From Azolla pinnata (taxonomy: Eukaryota > Streptophyta > Polypodiopsida > Salviniales > Salviniaceae): a stretch of DNA of 57,284 nucleotides. Every line of letters begins with the position of its first letter. The first letter of the stretch is position 1. Location: NCBI GenBank assembly GCA_037176905.1, contig JBBBWG010028655.1:1-57284 (forward strand). The letters are read 5' to 3'. This document shows, one piece after another, positions 24,768 through 36,109 of this stretch. The notes beneath the pieces are model-generated. The model did no database searches. It saw only the letters and a list, made by a program, of their open reading frames with translations, and was not told the origin of the DNA. Position numbers and translations under genes: made by a program.

Positions 24768-27507
24768 TATTTGGAGGTACTTCTTCATCTCTAAATTCTA
24801 AGTTTTATTTCCTTATGATACTGGCTATATCATTTCGTATGTCTTCTATGCCTTCAACCTTCCACCTCTCATATAACTTTGTTTTCTGCATCCCAATTTC
24901 TTTTTTCCAAACTCTATATCTACATAGATACCACCATATTGGATACCACAAACACAAGTTGAGCATTTCCCCAGTTCGCCCCATTCATTCCTTTCTAATG
25001 CTTCTTCGATGGATCTATCCAGTCCATAGTCATCAGAAATTATACATTAATTCGTTTTACCTTTGTAATCCGAAAATGAGATAGTCGGCACAATTATTCG
25101 ATCAATAAAGCAGCGAAAAGTACTGACAGAAGGTAGGAACATGGAGAGATTAAGAAAGCATTAAAAAGGAGCCTATTCATATGAGCACGAATGCAAGGAT
25201 TATATCCAGATCAGATACAAGAGGATAGGTATCGCAGATAGGCACGAATCAAGGGATTATATTTCAGTCAGGATTATGTACTGATCAGCTCAGCAGAAGA
25301 CAATGTAAGTGGGCGTGAGCACACAGATTATAGAGTTCAGACATTGAATGCAAGAATTAGCTTCTGATCAGATCAGAAAATGAAGAAAACAAGAAAGATG
25401 CACAGTCCCTAAATACTAAAATTAACAGAACATCATTAACAAAGAACCATGGATGAACGGCCATTATCATGCCTTCCTAGCTTTACACACATCTTACACA
25501 TTTCAATCAGCTCATGTTGAAGATTTTTTAAGCTCTAAGTGTGTACCTAATCAAATTATTTTGTGCATCTGGCAGTTCTACTAATTTAGTTATATTTAGT
25601 TTGTATTTCTATTGTCACAAATGAGACATAATTTTATGAATCTCGCATTTGTTTCTTCAGGCCATTTTAGCACATAAATACATCAATATATCTTTCTTGC
25701 TATGCTTATAAGAACGTCTATCTTTTGCTGAAACCGAAAAAATAATGTGTTCAGGGACTATACAAGTTAGTTTTATAATAGATTACCTTAAATAGCAGAC
25801 AGTAAAATGCACATTGTGCTTTACTTTATCTTGTCTGATATTCAAGATATCAACAATGCCAAACATAACATAATAGAAAACAGAATATACATGTGTACAG
25901 TAACCCTTACATGTAAAGCTTTCCTGCATAACTGTCACCAGGACTATCATCTTCAGAAGTTGCTCTTTTTCCAATTGGTGCAAAGCCTCCAAACAGATTC
26001 CAGAATTCATCTGTATTGGCTTCACCAACAGGCTTTCCATCGTCTGAAAACATAGAGTTTGTGTAATTGTGCAAATCCAATGAATCGCTGAATATATCTG
26101 AAAGAAATTCATGAGAGACATATTAAGCACACAAGCTTTCTTACCAATTATACCAATTTCGCATTTCCCATCATGATATGTGTCTTTTATGTGCTGTACA
26201 ACTTCCAATGCCTTGGCTCGCTCCTGAATACTAGAGGTTGCACCATTGAATTGATATATCTTAGATTCCGTATCCAAAATAAACACATCATCATGATTCA
26301 AGGATGACCGAGTATAAGGAACCTGGATAATTACAGAAGGATAGCAATTTTGAGAACATGCTGTGAAAATTGAACTATAAAATCCATTATCTAGCTTAAG
26401 TTCAGGGACACCTTGCCTGTTTAACTCTCACAGATCGTCTTCCTTTGCACACATAAAGTCTGGGCTCGAAACTCTCAACTTCCACCTTTTTGAAACCAGA
26501 TGCAGCCCCTCCTTCTAAGGGTATGATACAAGGCTTAAAATATGATAGAAACTTGTCACTCTCATGACCCTGTACTTCTCTGTACTGCACAGCACGTCCG
26601 CCTAAAGCAGCATCAAGTTCAACTGTTTTTATTGCCGCTGTGCCAGCTTCATCCTTCAGAAATATCATATAAAAACATTCAAGTCAAATGCAACTGAGGA
26701 AAATATAGCTAAAAGAAAAAGCAATATCAAAACACAGATTTCTAGTTATCACAATTTCTCAGAAATACCTGACTAGTGTCTTTTCCCAGCCAGAAGTGAG
26801 CATCATATTGGTATGATCCATTCTTCAAGGCAGTTGTCTGATACATATATTGAATGAGTATGTTAAAAGATGCACAGTAAAAGGTCCTTTAATCATTAAT
26901 GAAAGAAATATGATGTGTATGCTGAACCCATGAATAATTAATCACAAGAAAACATAGACAGGTTGTTTATCACCCATCCAAAACATAGACGTCGAAACTG
27001 GAATTTATTGATAAGGATTGACATCATAGAAGACATTATTAGGTATCCAGTATACCAGATTGCACTTTTAATCATAGCCATAATCCAGGATCAAGAATTA
27101 GCCAGATGTTTTGCAGAATTCAAAGCCATTGCTCCTAATTTCTAGGTACAAATAGTAGAATTATGTGATTTGCACGTAGTATACTTTATCCATGGCTTAC
27201 ATGAGCCATCAAAGAGTAATTAGGGTCCACTGCTACTTACCTTCAAGACAATGTATGAATCTCCACTGTAGAACTTTCCATAATCAGATTCAGACAAAGG
27301 AACAGGTTGGAAATTTTCAATTCTCCAAATGTCGATTCCACTACAGATTTTTTTAAGGAAATATATCGCAAGTTGAAATGAGAAGTAGCATTAACGATTG
27401 AGATTTTTTAATTTACCTTTAAGAATACTACAGAATGCATTTTCAAAATCTACAGGATACACTTTCTGACCGATCCCTTGAAATGCTGGATCGACATTTT
27501 TCGCCAT
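16017..27507 (-). CDS. Villin, actin-binding protein, 22 coding exons, 903 aa
   Basis: Villins bundle, cap and sever actin filaments under calcium control in the cytoplasm. Exons in transcript order: 27507-27461, 27340-27241, 26837-26769, 26653-26417, 26322-26145, 26043-25911, 21791-21629, 21550-21400, 21004-20904, 20825-20667, 20256-20188, 20115-20047, 19719-19582, 18090-17962, 17804-17657, 17518-17508, 17421-17281, 17194-17066, 16869-16804, 16687-16492, 16390-16227, 16130-16017 (2712 nt). Six gelsolin repeats start near residues 17 ([13 protein letters not shown]), 137, 255, 393, 520 and 631; a variable linker spans about 747-850; the headpiece (867-903) has [15 protein letters not shown] and ends [16 protein letters not shown], the actin-binding surface. 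Plant villins are about 900-970 residues, so it is complete. The start [17 protein letters not shown] matches the family. Oddities: a GC-AG intron after exon 4, an 11-nt exon, and a 4.1 kb intron full of insertions. The acceptor of exon 20 is the least sure. Confidence 0.94.
18283..18452. repeat. 85 bp tandem duplication in a villin intron
   Basis: Units 18283-18367 and 18368-18452 differ at one base that I can see (ACAAGAACATC versus ACAAGAGCATC). Recent duplication inside the intron between the exons at 19582 and 18090. Confidence 0.92.
18901..19220. repeat. Gapless 160 bp tandem repeat in a villin intron
   Basis: 18901-19060 and 19061-19220 align with no gap. By hand count 25 of 160 positions differ. 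Best-kept blocks are TGTAACTTTGTTCAATA, TTCATACATCTTT and TTGTGCCCAAACACAAAAAA. Same intron as the 85 bp duplication. Confidence 0.88.
21959..22478. repeat. Perfect 258 bp direct duplication
   Basis: 21959-22216 and 22221-22478 are identical as far as I can compare by eye, separated by ACAT. The unit includes TTACATATTACATTGCTG at one end and AAAATGGCTAGGGTC at the other. Identity implies a recent event, or an assembly duplication. Confidence 0.93.
23038..23580 (-). other. Unrecognised open stretch inside villin intron 6
   Basis: Two overlapping minus-strand frames (23579-23394 and 23406-23038) read through about 180 codons with one frameshift. The second has [20 protein letters not shown], then [20 protein letters not shown] and [17 protein letters not shown]. 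The composition is protein-like rather than random. I do not recognise it. Likely a decayed transposon protein. Confidence 0.3.
24736..24766. repeat. (TTTC)n microsatellite
   Basis: About eight TTTC units within villin intron 6. Confidence 0.9.
26323..26416 (-). other. GC-AG intron of villin (intron 4)
   Basis: The exon before it must end at CAG (26417) to keep the conserved [18 protein letters not shown] junction, and the intron then starts GCAAGG. It ends TTATCCAG. GC-AG introns with an AG|GCAAG donor are a known minor class. No GT near the junction keeps the frame. Confidence 0.85.
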
Positions 27508-28970
27508 TTGCGTGATGAGGTTCAAATGACCTTGAAGCTACCACAATATATTTCTTTGTTGACCTGGATGAAAAGATAAAGGATGTCCAATCAATAAAGC
27601 CTTATTACATTATATGCTGTGAAAGTAGGAAGATCTGGCATTAATGAGCCAAAAAGATCAATCTTTTTTTCCCTCAACAAAAAGAGACAGACAATATCTA
27701 TTTCTAGAAAGCAGTAGATTTCCAGATTAGAAGTATTAAACATCAACAGAACATTTTCCAGAATAGTATAATAGGAAAGCGTAATCAAATGCTAGACTGA
27801 ACTAGCAATCATCAGCGTGACCAAGAAACTGCATAGCACTGCAAATTCGGTTTTGTTAGTCATTTAAATTGGCACATCTTTTTCCTTAAAATCGTTTTCA
27901 CAACACTAAATCATTACTTCTGCAGCAAAAGCTACAGTATAAAAACTTCAAAAGTTGACCGGATCTCCACAGCCATTTCATGCTTCTTTTTACATGTTTG
28001 TCACAAGTGTTCTTGAGTGCAAGTCCAGAAAGAAATGGGAATTCTAGTTCTAAGATTGATCAAATTAGGAAAAAAACCCATATCCGGGTCATTTTCTTGT
28101 TGCAACAAAAGCCTTGAATATGCTGTCCATATCTATGACAAATAATTGAAGTACAAACGCAGCATATTTACATTTCCTTTGAAGGCATGCATCTATTAAC
28201 CGCATACCAATTGCCACTTATTCAAAAGAATGGAAATAATGTCCTAAGAAAGCGAATGGAATCTGATGCAAAACACTTATTTGGAGATCAAATAATTCTA
28301 AAAGCCCCATACTTAGTTCATAGGTTCGAAGTTGATCATTTTTGGCATCAACTTCTCCTTTCATCATCTCTTAAGATCTGCAGTTATTTTACATGCAACT
28401 TCTTCACATACAGTGAGAACACTCTATTCTAGATCAATTGACAAATGACATTAATTCAAAATCACATATTTCATCTAGAGTATTGCTCTAGCCTTGATAA
28501 ACCAAGGTGATCTAGAATTTTCTTCATCAGATTCATAGTGCCTCTATTTAAATCTCATTCATTACATTCTCATAATCGCCTCTCTGTTGTTCCTGTATGA
28601 TGTCAAATTGTTACTTCAACTCACTCTAGGATATATATATATATATGAACAACCAGAACAGTTCGGCGGCTCCAAAAACTGTCACTAGTATTGTTAATAT
28701 ACGCAGTGACAGATCCAAATATTCAATATATGCATATACAAACATACGCACTTGTAATCCAGATTAATGCATTTCTTTACATGAAATTTTCGCCCGCATT
28801 GGCAGCGCAAAAGCTGAAACTTTCCATTTCGTTGAAATTGATGGATTTAATCTCAAATGTAAGCAAGCAGGAATAGACAAAAGCTTGGCAAAATGTGAAG
28901 GTCAAGCATATGCGTATACACATAGAAAGAGTGTGAATCTGCAAGTAGGGGCGAACATCGTTAACAAGCA
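27508..28970 (-). other. Probable 5'UTR intron region of villin
   Basis: AT-rich sequence between the first coding exon and a GC-rich block at 28970-29250. An acceptor-like TTCAAG precedes 27530, 23 bases before the ATG. A (TA)n run sits near 28628-28646. No other gene seen. Confidence 0.4.
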
Positions 28971-29400
28971 GACCTGGATCTACGCGAAGATGATCAGGAG
29001 CTCAACTTTTCGCGTGCGAGATGCGAGATGTCATACGGGGAGTCGAGGAGATCGCGCGATCTCGCAGTAGAAACAGCTGTCGGAGAGTCGGTCCAGGAGG
29101 GAAAAGGGCGGCGCAGGTGGAACGGAATGGGAGCGATCGCCGGCGCAGGACGGGAGAGGGAAACGGGGCGGGGATCGAACTGTGAGGAGCAGGAGGAGGC
29201 GATGGCGATGGCGAGCGAAGGGACTCTTTGGCTGCGTCCTCCTCGCATTCGGAGAGAGAGAAGAGAAAGTGGGAAGTGAGTGTAGCAGCAGTTGAAAGTA
29301 AAATCGGAAAGACGACTTATTCTTTGACAAGAGAGGAGACAAAGCTAGAAACAACAAAGAGACAGCACATATTTCATATTATTCGGGGTTTGGAGAAGAA
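28970..29400 (-). promoter_or_regulatory. Probable 5'UTR exon and promoter area of villin
   Basis: A sharply GC-rich block (about 28985-29250) with C/T-rich minus-strand sequence, the usual look of a plant leader, stands alone in AT-rich DNA upstream of villin. On the minus strand a CTT run (29424-29395) lies just upstream. Chance frames on both strands come from the composition. Inference only; no TATA box identified. Confidence 0.45.
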
Positions 29401-29424
29401 GAAGAAGAAGAAGAAGAAGAAGAA
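29395..29424. repeat. (GAA)n microsatellite
   Basis: About ten GAA units on the plus strand, flanking the GC-rich putative villin leader. Confidence 0.92.
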
Positions 29425-29511
29425 CATGTCGACGATGATGAAACAGACGGACGAAGAAGATTCCAGACAACAACAACAACAAAAAACTCGTAATCCGAAA
29501 GATTGTTCTTT

Positions 29512-29825
29512 TCCTGCCACTCGGTGGTCTGTGGCTGCATTCTTCCATATCTGCTTGCAACAGCTGATTTTGCATGGCTTTGAATGCGCTCGAGAGAATC
29601 TGCGGCTTCCTGACTCGGGAAATCGAGAGAACGTGATGCCGATGATGCCCTGCGATGCAAAACAGACGGAGACGAAGTTCCGGGACGGAAGACCGACGCT
29701 TTCCTGGCACTCCGTCGCTGGGCACCGCATTCTTCCCGTATCTCTGCTTGTAGTCGTCGCAGCTGATATTTGCATGGCTCGTGCCACTCGAGCTTTTCCC
29801 GACTCTGAATCGAGCGATTGTCCAC
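29512..29825. repeat. Old, diverged tandem duplication with about 188 bp period
   Basis: 29512-29650 and 29701-29825 align in order: TCCTGCCACTCGGTGG against TCCTGGCACTCCGTCG, CGCATTCTTCC, ATCT-GCTTG, CAGCTGAT-TTGCATGGCT, CGAG, CCTGACTCGGGAAATCGAG against CCCGACTCTGAATCGAG. GC-richer than its surroundings. A 266-codon plus-strand frame (29228-30028) runs across it, but I do not believe it is a gene. Confidence 0.65.
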
Positions 29826-30025
29826 CAAACGGCTTAGCGGCAACTGTCACTTCGTCGATAAACAGACATACGGCACAAACCATGTTTTTTTTGCCGTCTA
29901 GGATGTTCCGAACCCTTCTCGCATCTCAAGCTTTCTCGAAATATGATATGCCTTTCAATGATTCTAAATTGTATGTTGTTACGAAAGGCGACTTCTCATA
30001 TCATCCATTGCCTATCTATGTCCCT

Positions 30026-30690
30026 TAGGAATTTATCTACTTTTGCCCTTTGATCTAAATCAAGGAGCGAACTTCCTATTTGATCCATCCACATATTATC
30101 ATTGTTGCGTGGCAGACTCTTTTGCGGTAGGCCACTCTATCTCTGCTTCAACTTCACCTCTCAATTAAAAAAAATAAAATACAACCTTGTATTAATATAA
30201 ATCATGCCCGAAGAAAGCCCCAAAAGTGTCTACAAGCATATTTACAAAAAAGAGATATAATCTACTTTTATGATCATGTAACCGGAGGTAGAAATAGCCA
30301 TTTTCGTGTAGCATATTTATAACAAAACTGAATTTGATTGTAAGTAAAACAACAACATTTTCCCTAATATAATCTAAATATAAGATGGCATTATCACACC
30401 ATTTGCAATTTTCCTTTCATGGCTCCATCTATTAATAGTGTCCATATTGTCATTACTAGTACAGTAATGGGGGAAGGTTAAAGCTTGAAAAACACTTTGA
30501 TAACTTGTGCCATAAACACATAACCAAAATGTGTCGTTATAAAAACTTCGAACCTAACACCTTCTAGTCCTAGCTTTAATATTAACCATTACACTAACTT
30601 ATTTATTTTAAAAATTATACTTTTCTAATTTATACAACATATATATAGTTTAATATAGAACTTATTAAAATAGTTGTCAATTCTAACTAA
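30026..30690. other. AT-rich intergenic sequence
   Basis: Nothing recognisable apart from short A/T runs. Confidence 0.5.
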
Positions 30691-31220
30691 TGCATGATTG
30701 CCAAGTGGTATGCATGCATGCATGCCAAGTGACACACATGTATTATCCAGAACCGGCTATAAAAGCAGAGGACCTACCAGTATTGAACCATTCCGGTTTA
30801 ATAGCAGACTTCAGAGCTCTTATACTCCGAGTCTCTAGGTATTTAATATTTTGAATCTTGTCTTATTTTTGTTCTCATCAATTCTTGTCTTTTTGGGTCA
30901 ATCGTCTTCTACAGCTTAGCACGTGACAACTTGAACTAGAACTATCCACTTCATTTGTCCAAGTATCTAGTCAAAGTTTTTTATCACAATGGAGTCGGTT
31001 AGTACGCAAGAGTATGATCGTATTTTATTAGAGCTTGACCTTCTAACGACAAAATTTGCCGCATTAGACCAAGAGAATAAAAAATAAGAAGACACAACAA
31101 CATGAGGAGCTCACTAAATGTGTGTAATAACTTGAACTACTTGTTTTATCTCTTCAATAACAAGACTCAATGTCACAATCAAGACTTAAACCTTTAACCT
31201 ATGAGACAAACATAACATAG
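30690..31220 (+). mobile_element. LTR-like promoter and gag start of a Ty3/gypsy-type element
   Basis: An (ATGC)n run at 30711-30725 is followed by a TATA box (CTATAAAAGCAG, 30757-30768), a T-rich leader and an ATG at 30989. That frame, MESVSTQEYDRILLELDLL then TTKFAALDQENKK, has the coiled-coil look of a gag N-terminus and stops at about 31085. Its start resembles the frame at 13191. LTR ends not resolved. Confidence 0.5.
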
Positions 31221-31232
31221 TGTTATGTTGGA

Positions 31233-31520
31233 TAAACCACATAAATATACTAAATTTCCATATAAATTTTAATATTGAGATTTTAGTATATTCTAGAAAT
31301 AATCTGGATAATTCTAACTGGTATATTATAGGGATATATTGGATATATTCTAGAGATATTCTAGCTTGACATATTTTAGTAATATTTTCGAGTATATTCT
31401 AGAGATATTCAATCTCAAAACTTGTATAGATATGTGTGCACTTAAATTGTAATCAAGGTGAACAAATTGTCATCGATAGATAATATGAATAAGAGGTTAG
31501 AAGATCGAAAAGAAGAGCGT
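31233..31520 (+). repeat. LTR-like sequence with a thrice-repeated TATATTCTAGAGATATTC motif
   Basis: A TGTTGGATAAACC start at about 31227 is typical of LTR ends. An 18-base motif occurs at 31287-31304 (diverged), 31344-31361 and 31393-31410, each with TTCTAGA. Family assignment is not possible. Confidence 0.4.
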
Positions 31521-31599
31521 GGAAGAATTAGAACCCAAGGATGGTGCTTATGCTCACTAGTCTCAATATTTGCTTAAACTCGACCAATTGCGTCTTTTT

Positions 31600-32720
31600 A
31601 CCACCTGTATGTTGCACGATTATTCTTTATTCACGGCGATAATTGAGGCAACCACAACCGATAGGTTTTACCAATGATATCAAGGCGAGCCTTCAAAACC
31701 TCTCCATTGGAACAAAACAGAAGGACCTTGATCACTTCACCATTCAAGATAGATTGTTCTTTCGAGATCATCTTTTATATGTCCCGAGGGGCTCTTGCCA
31801 CACCCAAGTGTTCTAGGAATGCCATGATGACTCACTCGCGGGCCATTTTGTTATCGCTAAAACCCTCGAACTAATCTCTCGGGGGTACTAGTGGCCACAA
31901 CCATGGAAGTTCATTAAAGAATACATTAAGACTTGTGAGGTTTTCCTTGCTCCAAAGTAACTTATCATTGGCAATACGATTTACTTGAACCGTTTCGACC
32001 ATCCCCAAGTTGTCTATGGGCCTCCATCTCTATGGATCTTATAATTGACCTACCCTTGGTCAATAGTTATGACTCGGTGTTAGTCGTCGATCATTTTACA
32101 AAGATGGGTCACTTGACTCCATGTTCAAAAACCATTTGCGGGGAAGGGATGACAAATTTATTTCTTCACAATGTAATCCGTTTGCATGGCCTCCTTGGCA
32201 ATGTCATCTCTAACGAGGACCTCGGTTCATCTCTCACTTTTGGAAATGGTTACTATATACTTTAGGCATCGTTGTAAACTTGTCCTCAGCTTATCACCCA
32301 CAAATTGATGAGTAGACAAAGCACGTCAACCAAATCCTTGAGAAATATCTTTGGTTCTTGGTCAGCTACCAACAAGATGATTGGGTCAACTTGCTTCCTA
32401 TTGTCAAATTCGCTAATAATAATTTTCTGCATGGATCGAATGGCGTCACTCCATTTTTTACAAAATATGGTTTGCATCCTCAGTTCAACCTTCGGGGAAG
32501 GACGAGTGCGTATTCTAAAAGAACTCTATCAAGATTTATCCTTGGAACTTCTTCTTACCGGGGAACAATACAAAAAGCAAACTGATCGCCATCATTTTGT
32601 TACTCCCAACTTTTCTATTGGAGACATGGCCTGGTTGTTACGACAACACATCTCTATTACATGTCCATGTGTTAAACTTGATTACAAGAAATTGGACCCG
32701 TTCAATATATTAGGACATTA
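31600..32720 (+). mobile_element. Ty3/gypsy pol relic: zinc-binding domain and integrase
   Basis: Across shifting plus-strand frames: LDHFTIQDRLFFRDHLLYVP, then SLAGHFVIAKTLELISRGY, WWPQPWKFIKEYIKTCEV-like text (H2C2 zinc region, about 31720-31950), then the integrase core DLIIDLPLVNSYDSVLVV (32035-32088) with DHFTKMGHLTPC, a changed second motif (ISNED where ISDRG-like is usual), VNQILEKY at about 32325, and YQQDDWVNLLPIVKFANNN with GVTPFFTKYGLHPQ (32364-32500). Several frameshifts; dead copy. Confidence 0.85.
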
Positions 32721-32989
32721 AATCTTCGTATTGTCACACATATAGGAATAACAACATGATTTTTAGTAATTATTACTTTTTCGTGGTGACGTGATAACTT
32801 AGATAACTAATTGTAGTACGAGGACACATGACAATAAATGGATGAAAAGTTATTATAATTATTTTCTTGGCGGCTTACCATAAATAAGATATACGACATG
32901 GCGTGCAGGCAAGAAAAAAGAATAATCATGATTTTTCTTGGAGATTCCTAGCTAAGATTCGTAGTGACACTCTAACTTTCGGGTGTGGG

Positions 32990-34710
32990 CACCTATAAAA
33001 AGGGCTCATTTTCTGATCACTCTATAAAAAAATACAAAGCAAAATAGAGCACCATAACTTTTATCATAGCTAAAAATTACAAAAAGTGCAGAATTTGTCG
33101 AACAGAGTACAAAAGTCGAGAAATTATAGACGAATGCAATGCAAACCATCGAACTTCCGATGCCACCGGAGGTCCTTAGCTTATGCGTCGAGAACTCGAA
33201 GGATATCTTCGGGTAACGAAGACTATGCCTTGGGCAAATGTCGAATATGCGTTAAAGGTGGCGAACATAGACAATCTGTCGCCTAGCACCATACTCGCAT
33301 TTTTGGACTTAGAGGTCGGTGGGGAAACAGAGGTTGGTCCTTATGACGATGATCGCCTCACGAGCTACTACAATGAATTCTCCCCAACAATGAAGTCATT
33401 CCATACCTAGGGAGGGAAATACAAAGCTCACCAAGTTTTTTACAAATCGGGCATTGTTGCAGCAAAACGTGTACTCAGTATCCAAGATACGAGGTAACAC
33501 ACTCATTGCGGAATGGGAGGATTGGAAGATAGATTAGGTCGTAATCACTTGGAAGGCCCTAATCACAAAAGAAGTACGCTACAACCCTCCCATACTAGCT
33601 AGCAATGTTCTACCCACCGCCTCTTGGCACAGAAAAAGGAGGTTGTCGGCCAAACAGTCGTGAGGTTGCGGGTACGTCAGCATTAGTTTACATATCAGAC
33701 CCCATTGTGGAGTCGAAGCTAGTAGAGGAAGAACGGATGCAACGGCCCAAGAAACAGCTACTCCGACCAACCTTGGAGGAAGTGGGACCTATCACAAATT
33801 TGATCATGTAGCTTTTACTCTTAGGAACCCCCTAGCAAACACAACTACAGATTGGTCCCATCGAGGGAACAAAACCAATCATAGTTGAAGCCAAACCCAA
33901 CACCATACCAAATGAAGTACGCGCTGGTCTTGAACTAAGCGTGGAAGCTAACGAGATAGATCCCGTAGTACCCGTGGTGGCAGCAGAAGTAGAGGAGACG
34001 GCCCATATCCCGACATAAGATATTAGGGAACAGATTCCAATTGTCCCTTAGAAACAAAAAACTGATGTAAAGAAGCTTCTTAAAGAAAGAGCTTCACGAC
34101 AACATGAAGAATAACCACAAGAACAACCAATACCAAAACGATAGCAAAAGACCTTAGAGGAAAATAATAATGACCCATGTCTTTTAAGAGAAAACAAGTT
34201 TTAGCGGAACATACCCAACTAAATTCTCTTGAACAAGAAAGTACAAAAGGAACAAGAAGGTACAATAAAGAGTCTACCCAACAAATAGATGGAAAATCAT
34301 GTGACGAAGGAAAAACTCTTAACCATCAATAGAAAAAAAAAATGAGATGGTTAAAGAAGCAGCAACAAAAATGGTGAATGTCACTGAAGACACAACAAGT
34401 GGATTTGGTAGTAACACTGAAGATGTTTCTAATAATAAATTCAAGAAGAAAATAAATCAGCAATAAAGAACGATAACATCATCGGTTTCACAAATCAATT
34501 CATGCAAAATTAAAGGTCAATACAAGAAGTTTGGCGACGATAATAGAAATTTATAACACGAAAGATCTTGGTTCTTAAATATGCTAAGATGAGGGTGAAC
34601 TCCTCAAATTTGGTACATACTAGAAGATATGTTGGTTTGGTGAGGGTAATTGTCATGATGTTTTTAACACCCAATGTGAAATCACTCTGGATGACCATTA
34701 TAATAATTTT
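32990..34710 (+). mobile_element. Second retroelement-like unit: promoter plus decayed gag-like ORF of unknown family
   Basis: A TATA box (CCTATAAAAAGGGC, 32992-33005) is followed at 33059-33070 by TTTATCATAGC, a poor match to the initiator-Met tRNA primer-binding site. A frame opens at about 33140 (MQTIELPMPPEVLS), shifts near 33180 and continues as MRRELEGYLRVTKTMPWANV, then SPSTILAFLDLEVGG and YDDDRLTSYYNEFSP. After a stop it goes on as YKAHQVFYKSGIVAAKRVL. Plus-strand text with stops continues to 34710 (FGEGNCHDVFNTQCEITLDD). I do not recognise the protein; the setting suggests a retroelement gag. Confidence 0.5.
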
Positions 34711-35139
34711 ATAAATATATAAGCTTAGTGTACCAAAATACTTAAGTATTTACTCTAGATTCTAAAAAAAATCTACCTATACCTAAAATTGAAATATTCC
34801 ATATGTTTGTTTTAATAAAGCAATGACATGTGTGCCAAGTTGCAGACATGCTCAAGCTACCATCCATGCATGGAGGGGATGGGCATGCAAACGATGCATG
34901 GGACAACCAATATAAGCAAGGTTGTTTGTAATCTTTAGGAAACTCATTTTTTGGAGATCATCTACCTGGTAGAGATCATCATCTTTCAAGGAATTGTATA
35001 TTGGAGGGAGAAACAATATCAAGTGATCAATCAACGCCTATCTTTGATCTAATTGGTAGTCTCTATTTCTGGTTATTGTGAGCTTATTGCTTCGAAACAT
35101 ATCAGCTTTGTATTAGTATTCTCCATTCTATCTAAATAG

Positions 35140-35640
35140 GCAGGCAATGCATCGGGCGCAAGCTTTCCAAAACAAACTAGGTCCCCTCAAAATGGAACTC
35201 TAGGTTTCGTTAGAAGCATTGCAAAAATCTCAGGCCAAAAATACAGAATTGCAAAAGTAGGTTGATCGACTAATGGACGAACTTGGGAAAAAGACATACC
35301 TAGCTCCCGCCAAATTAAAGAGAATAGTCGAAAAGTTCTAGACGTAAATTACGATCGAGATTTAAGTGTACGGTGAACGAACTGAAGGAATGGGCCGAAC
35401 AAGCTGCTGAGTTGCAAGTATTTCGCGTAGATAGAACCAACCGGGAACTTTGTGACTGGGCTTTTGAAAGCTTGATAAGGTTAACTGTAAAGTCGTAAAA
35501 CATAGCCTAACAATGGATTTTATGCGGACTACACTCAAGCACCGCGAGGATGTCAAGGAGTTGTTAGGTCACCATGAGGATATTGCTCAGAGCCTTCAAC
35601 AAGATATGCAAGTCGTAGCTGAACCGATTGTATAAGGTGA
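35140..35640 (+). pseudogene. Coiled-coil gag-like relic
   Basis: From ATG at 35147 (MHRAQAFQNKLGPLKMEL) plus-strand frames give EALQKSQAKNTELQK, VDRLMDELGKKTYLAPAKLK, then ELKEWAEQAAELQVFRVDRT and DFMRTTLKHREDVKELLGHH, with stops and shifts between. Heptad-like and charged, like a gag N-terminal coil. A GGA run follows at 35647-35664. Function inferred from context only. Confidence 0.4.
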
Positions 35641-36109
35641 AGTTGAGGGAGGAGGAGGAGGAGGATGTGGAGGATGCTACCAAACCATCCATTTTAGGTG
35701 TGTTGAACAAGGACTGAATGTTCAACCTCTTGTTTTTTTGCGTAACTATGGGTTTGACGTGTAAGACATTGTCCCATGGGCGTGTCATAGTGTTTTCTAT
35801 AAAGTTAGGAGTAATCCGTAACTAGTACGGAAGTAGGAGGCAAGGTTGTAATAGTACAGAGTCAGGTGGTACAACTCAAATCCGTAACGACGCGTACTAT
35901 TACGGATTGTGGGATAATAATCAGTACGGAGGAATGTCGTACTGACATCTTTGTAAATAAACATTGATTTGTAGGAGACCCAAAGATGTGCGAATCTTGT
36001 ATATAAAGCCTTGGAGGCTACTTGTACATATGTGGGAATTTGTACATGCAAAAGTCTTTTATATTGAAAGGCTAATAAATCCTTGTTTGACTGATTCTCA
36101 GAGCGGCAA

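Larger units (their letters stand above)
21792..25910 (-). other. Large intron 6 of villin with inserted sequence
   Basis: Splice sites on both sides are good (AT|GTAAGG at 25911/25910 and TTTTGACAG|T at 21791). The intron is far longer than the others in the gene. It holds the perfect 258 bp duplication at 21959-22478, an unrecognised open stretch on the minus strand at 23580-23038, a (TTTC)n run at 24736-24766, and otherwise AT-rich sequence with no clear gene. Confidence 0.8.

Noticed and set aside
24659..25084. 141-codon plus-strand frame in villin intron 6
   Set aside because: Contains the TTTC microsatellite (poly FLSFFLS) and no recognisable domain; antisense to villin.
27417..27460. 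Longer first villin exon ending AAAG|GTAAAT
   Set aside because: It breaks phase with exon 2; using the donor after GT at 27461 gives the conserved [13 protein letters not shown].
29228..30028. 266-codon plus-strand frame near the villin promoter
   Set aside because: It starts in the GC-rich putative villin leader, passes a poly-Lys GAA run and an old tandem duplication, and resembles no known protein; overlapping minus-strand frames are equally long.
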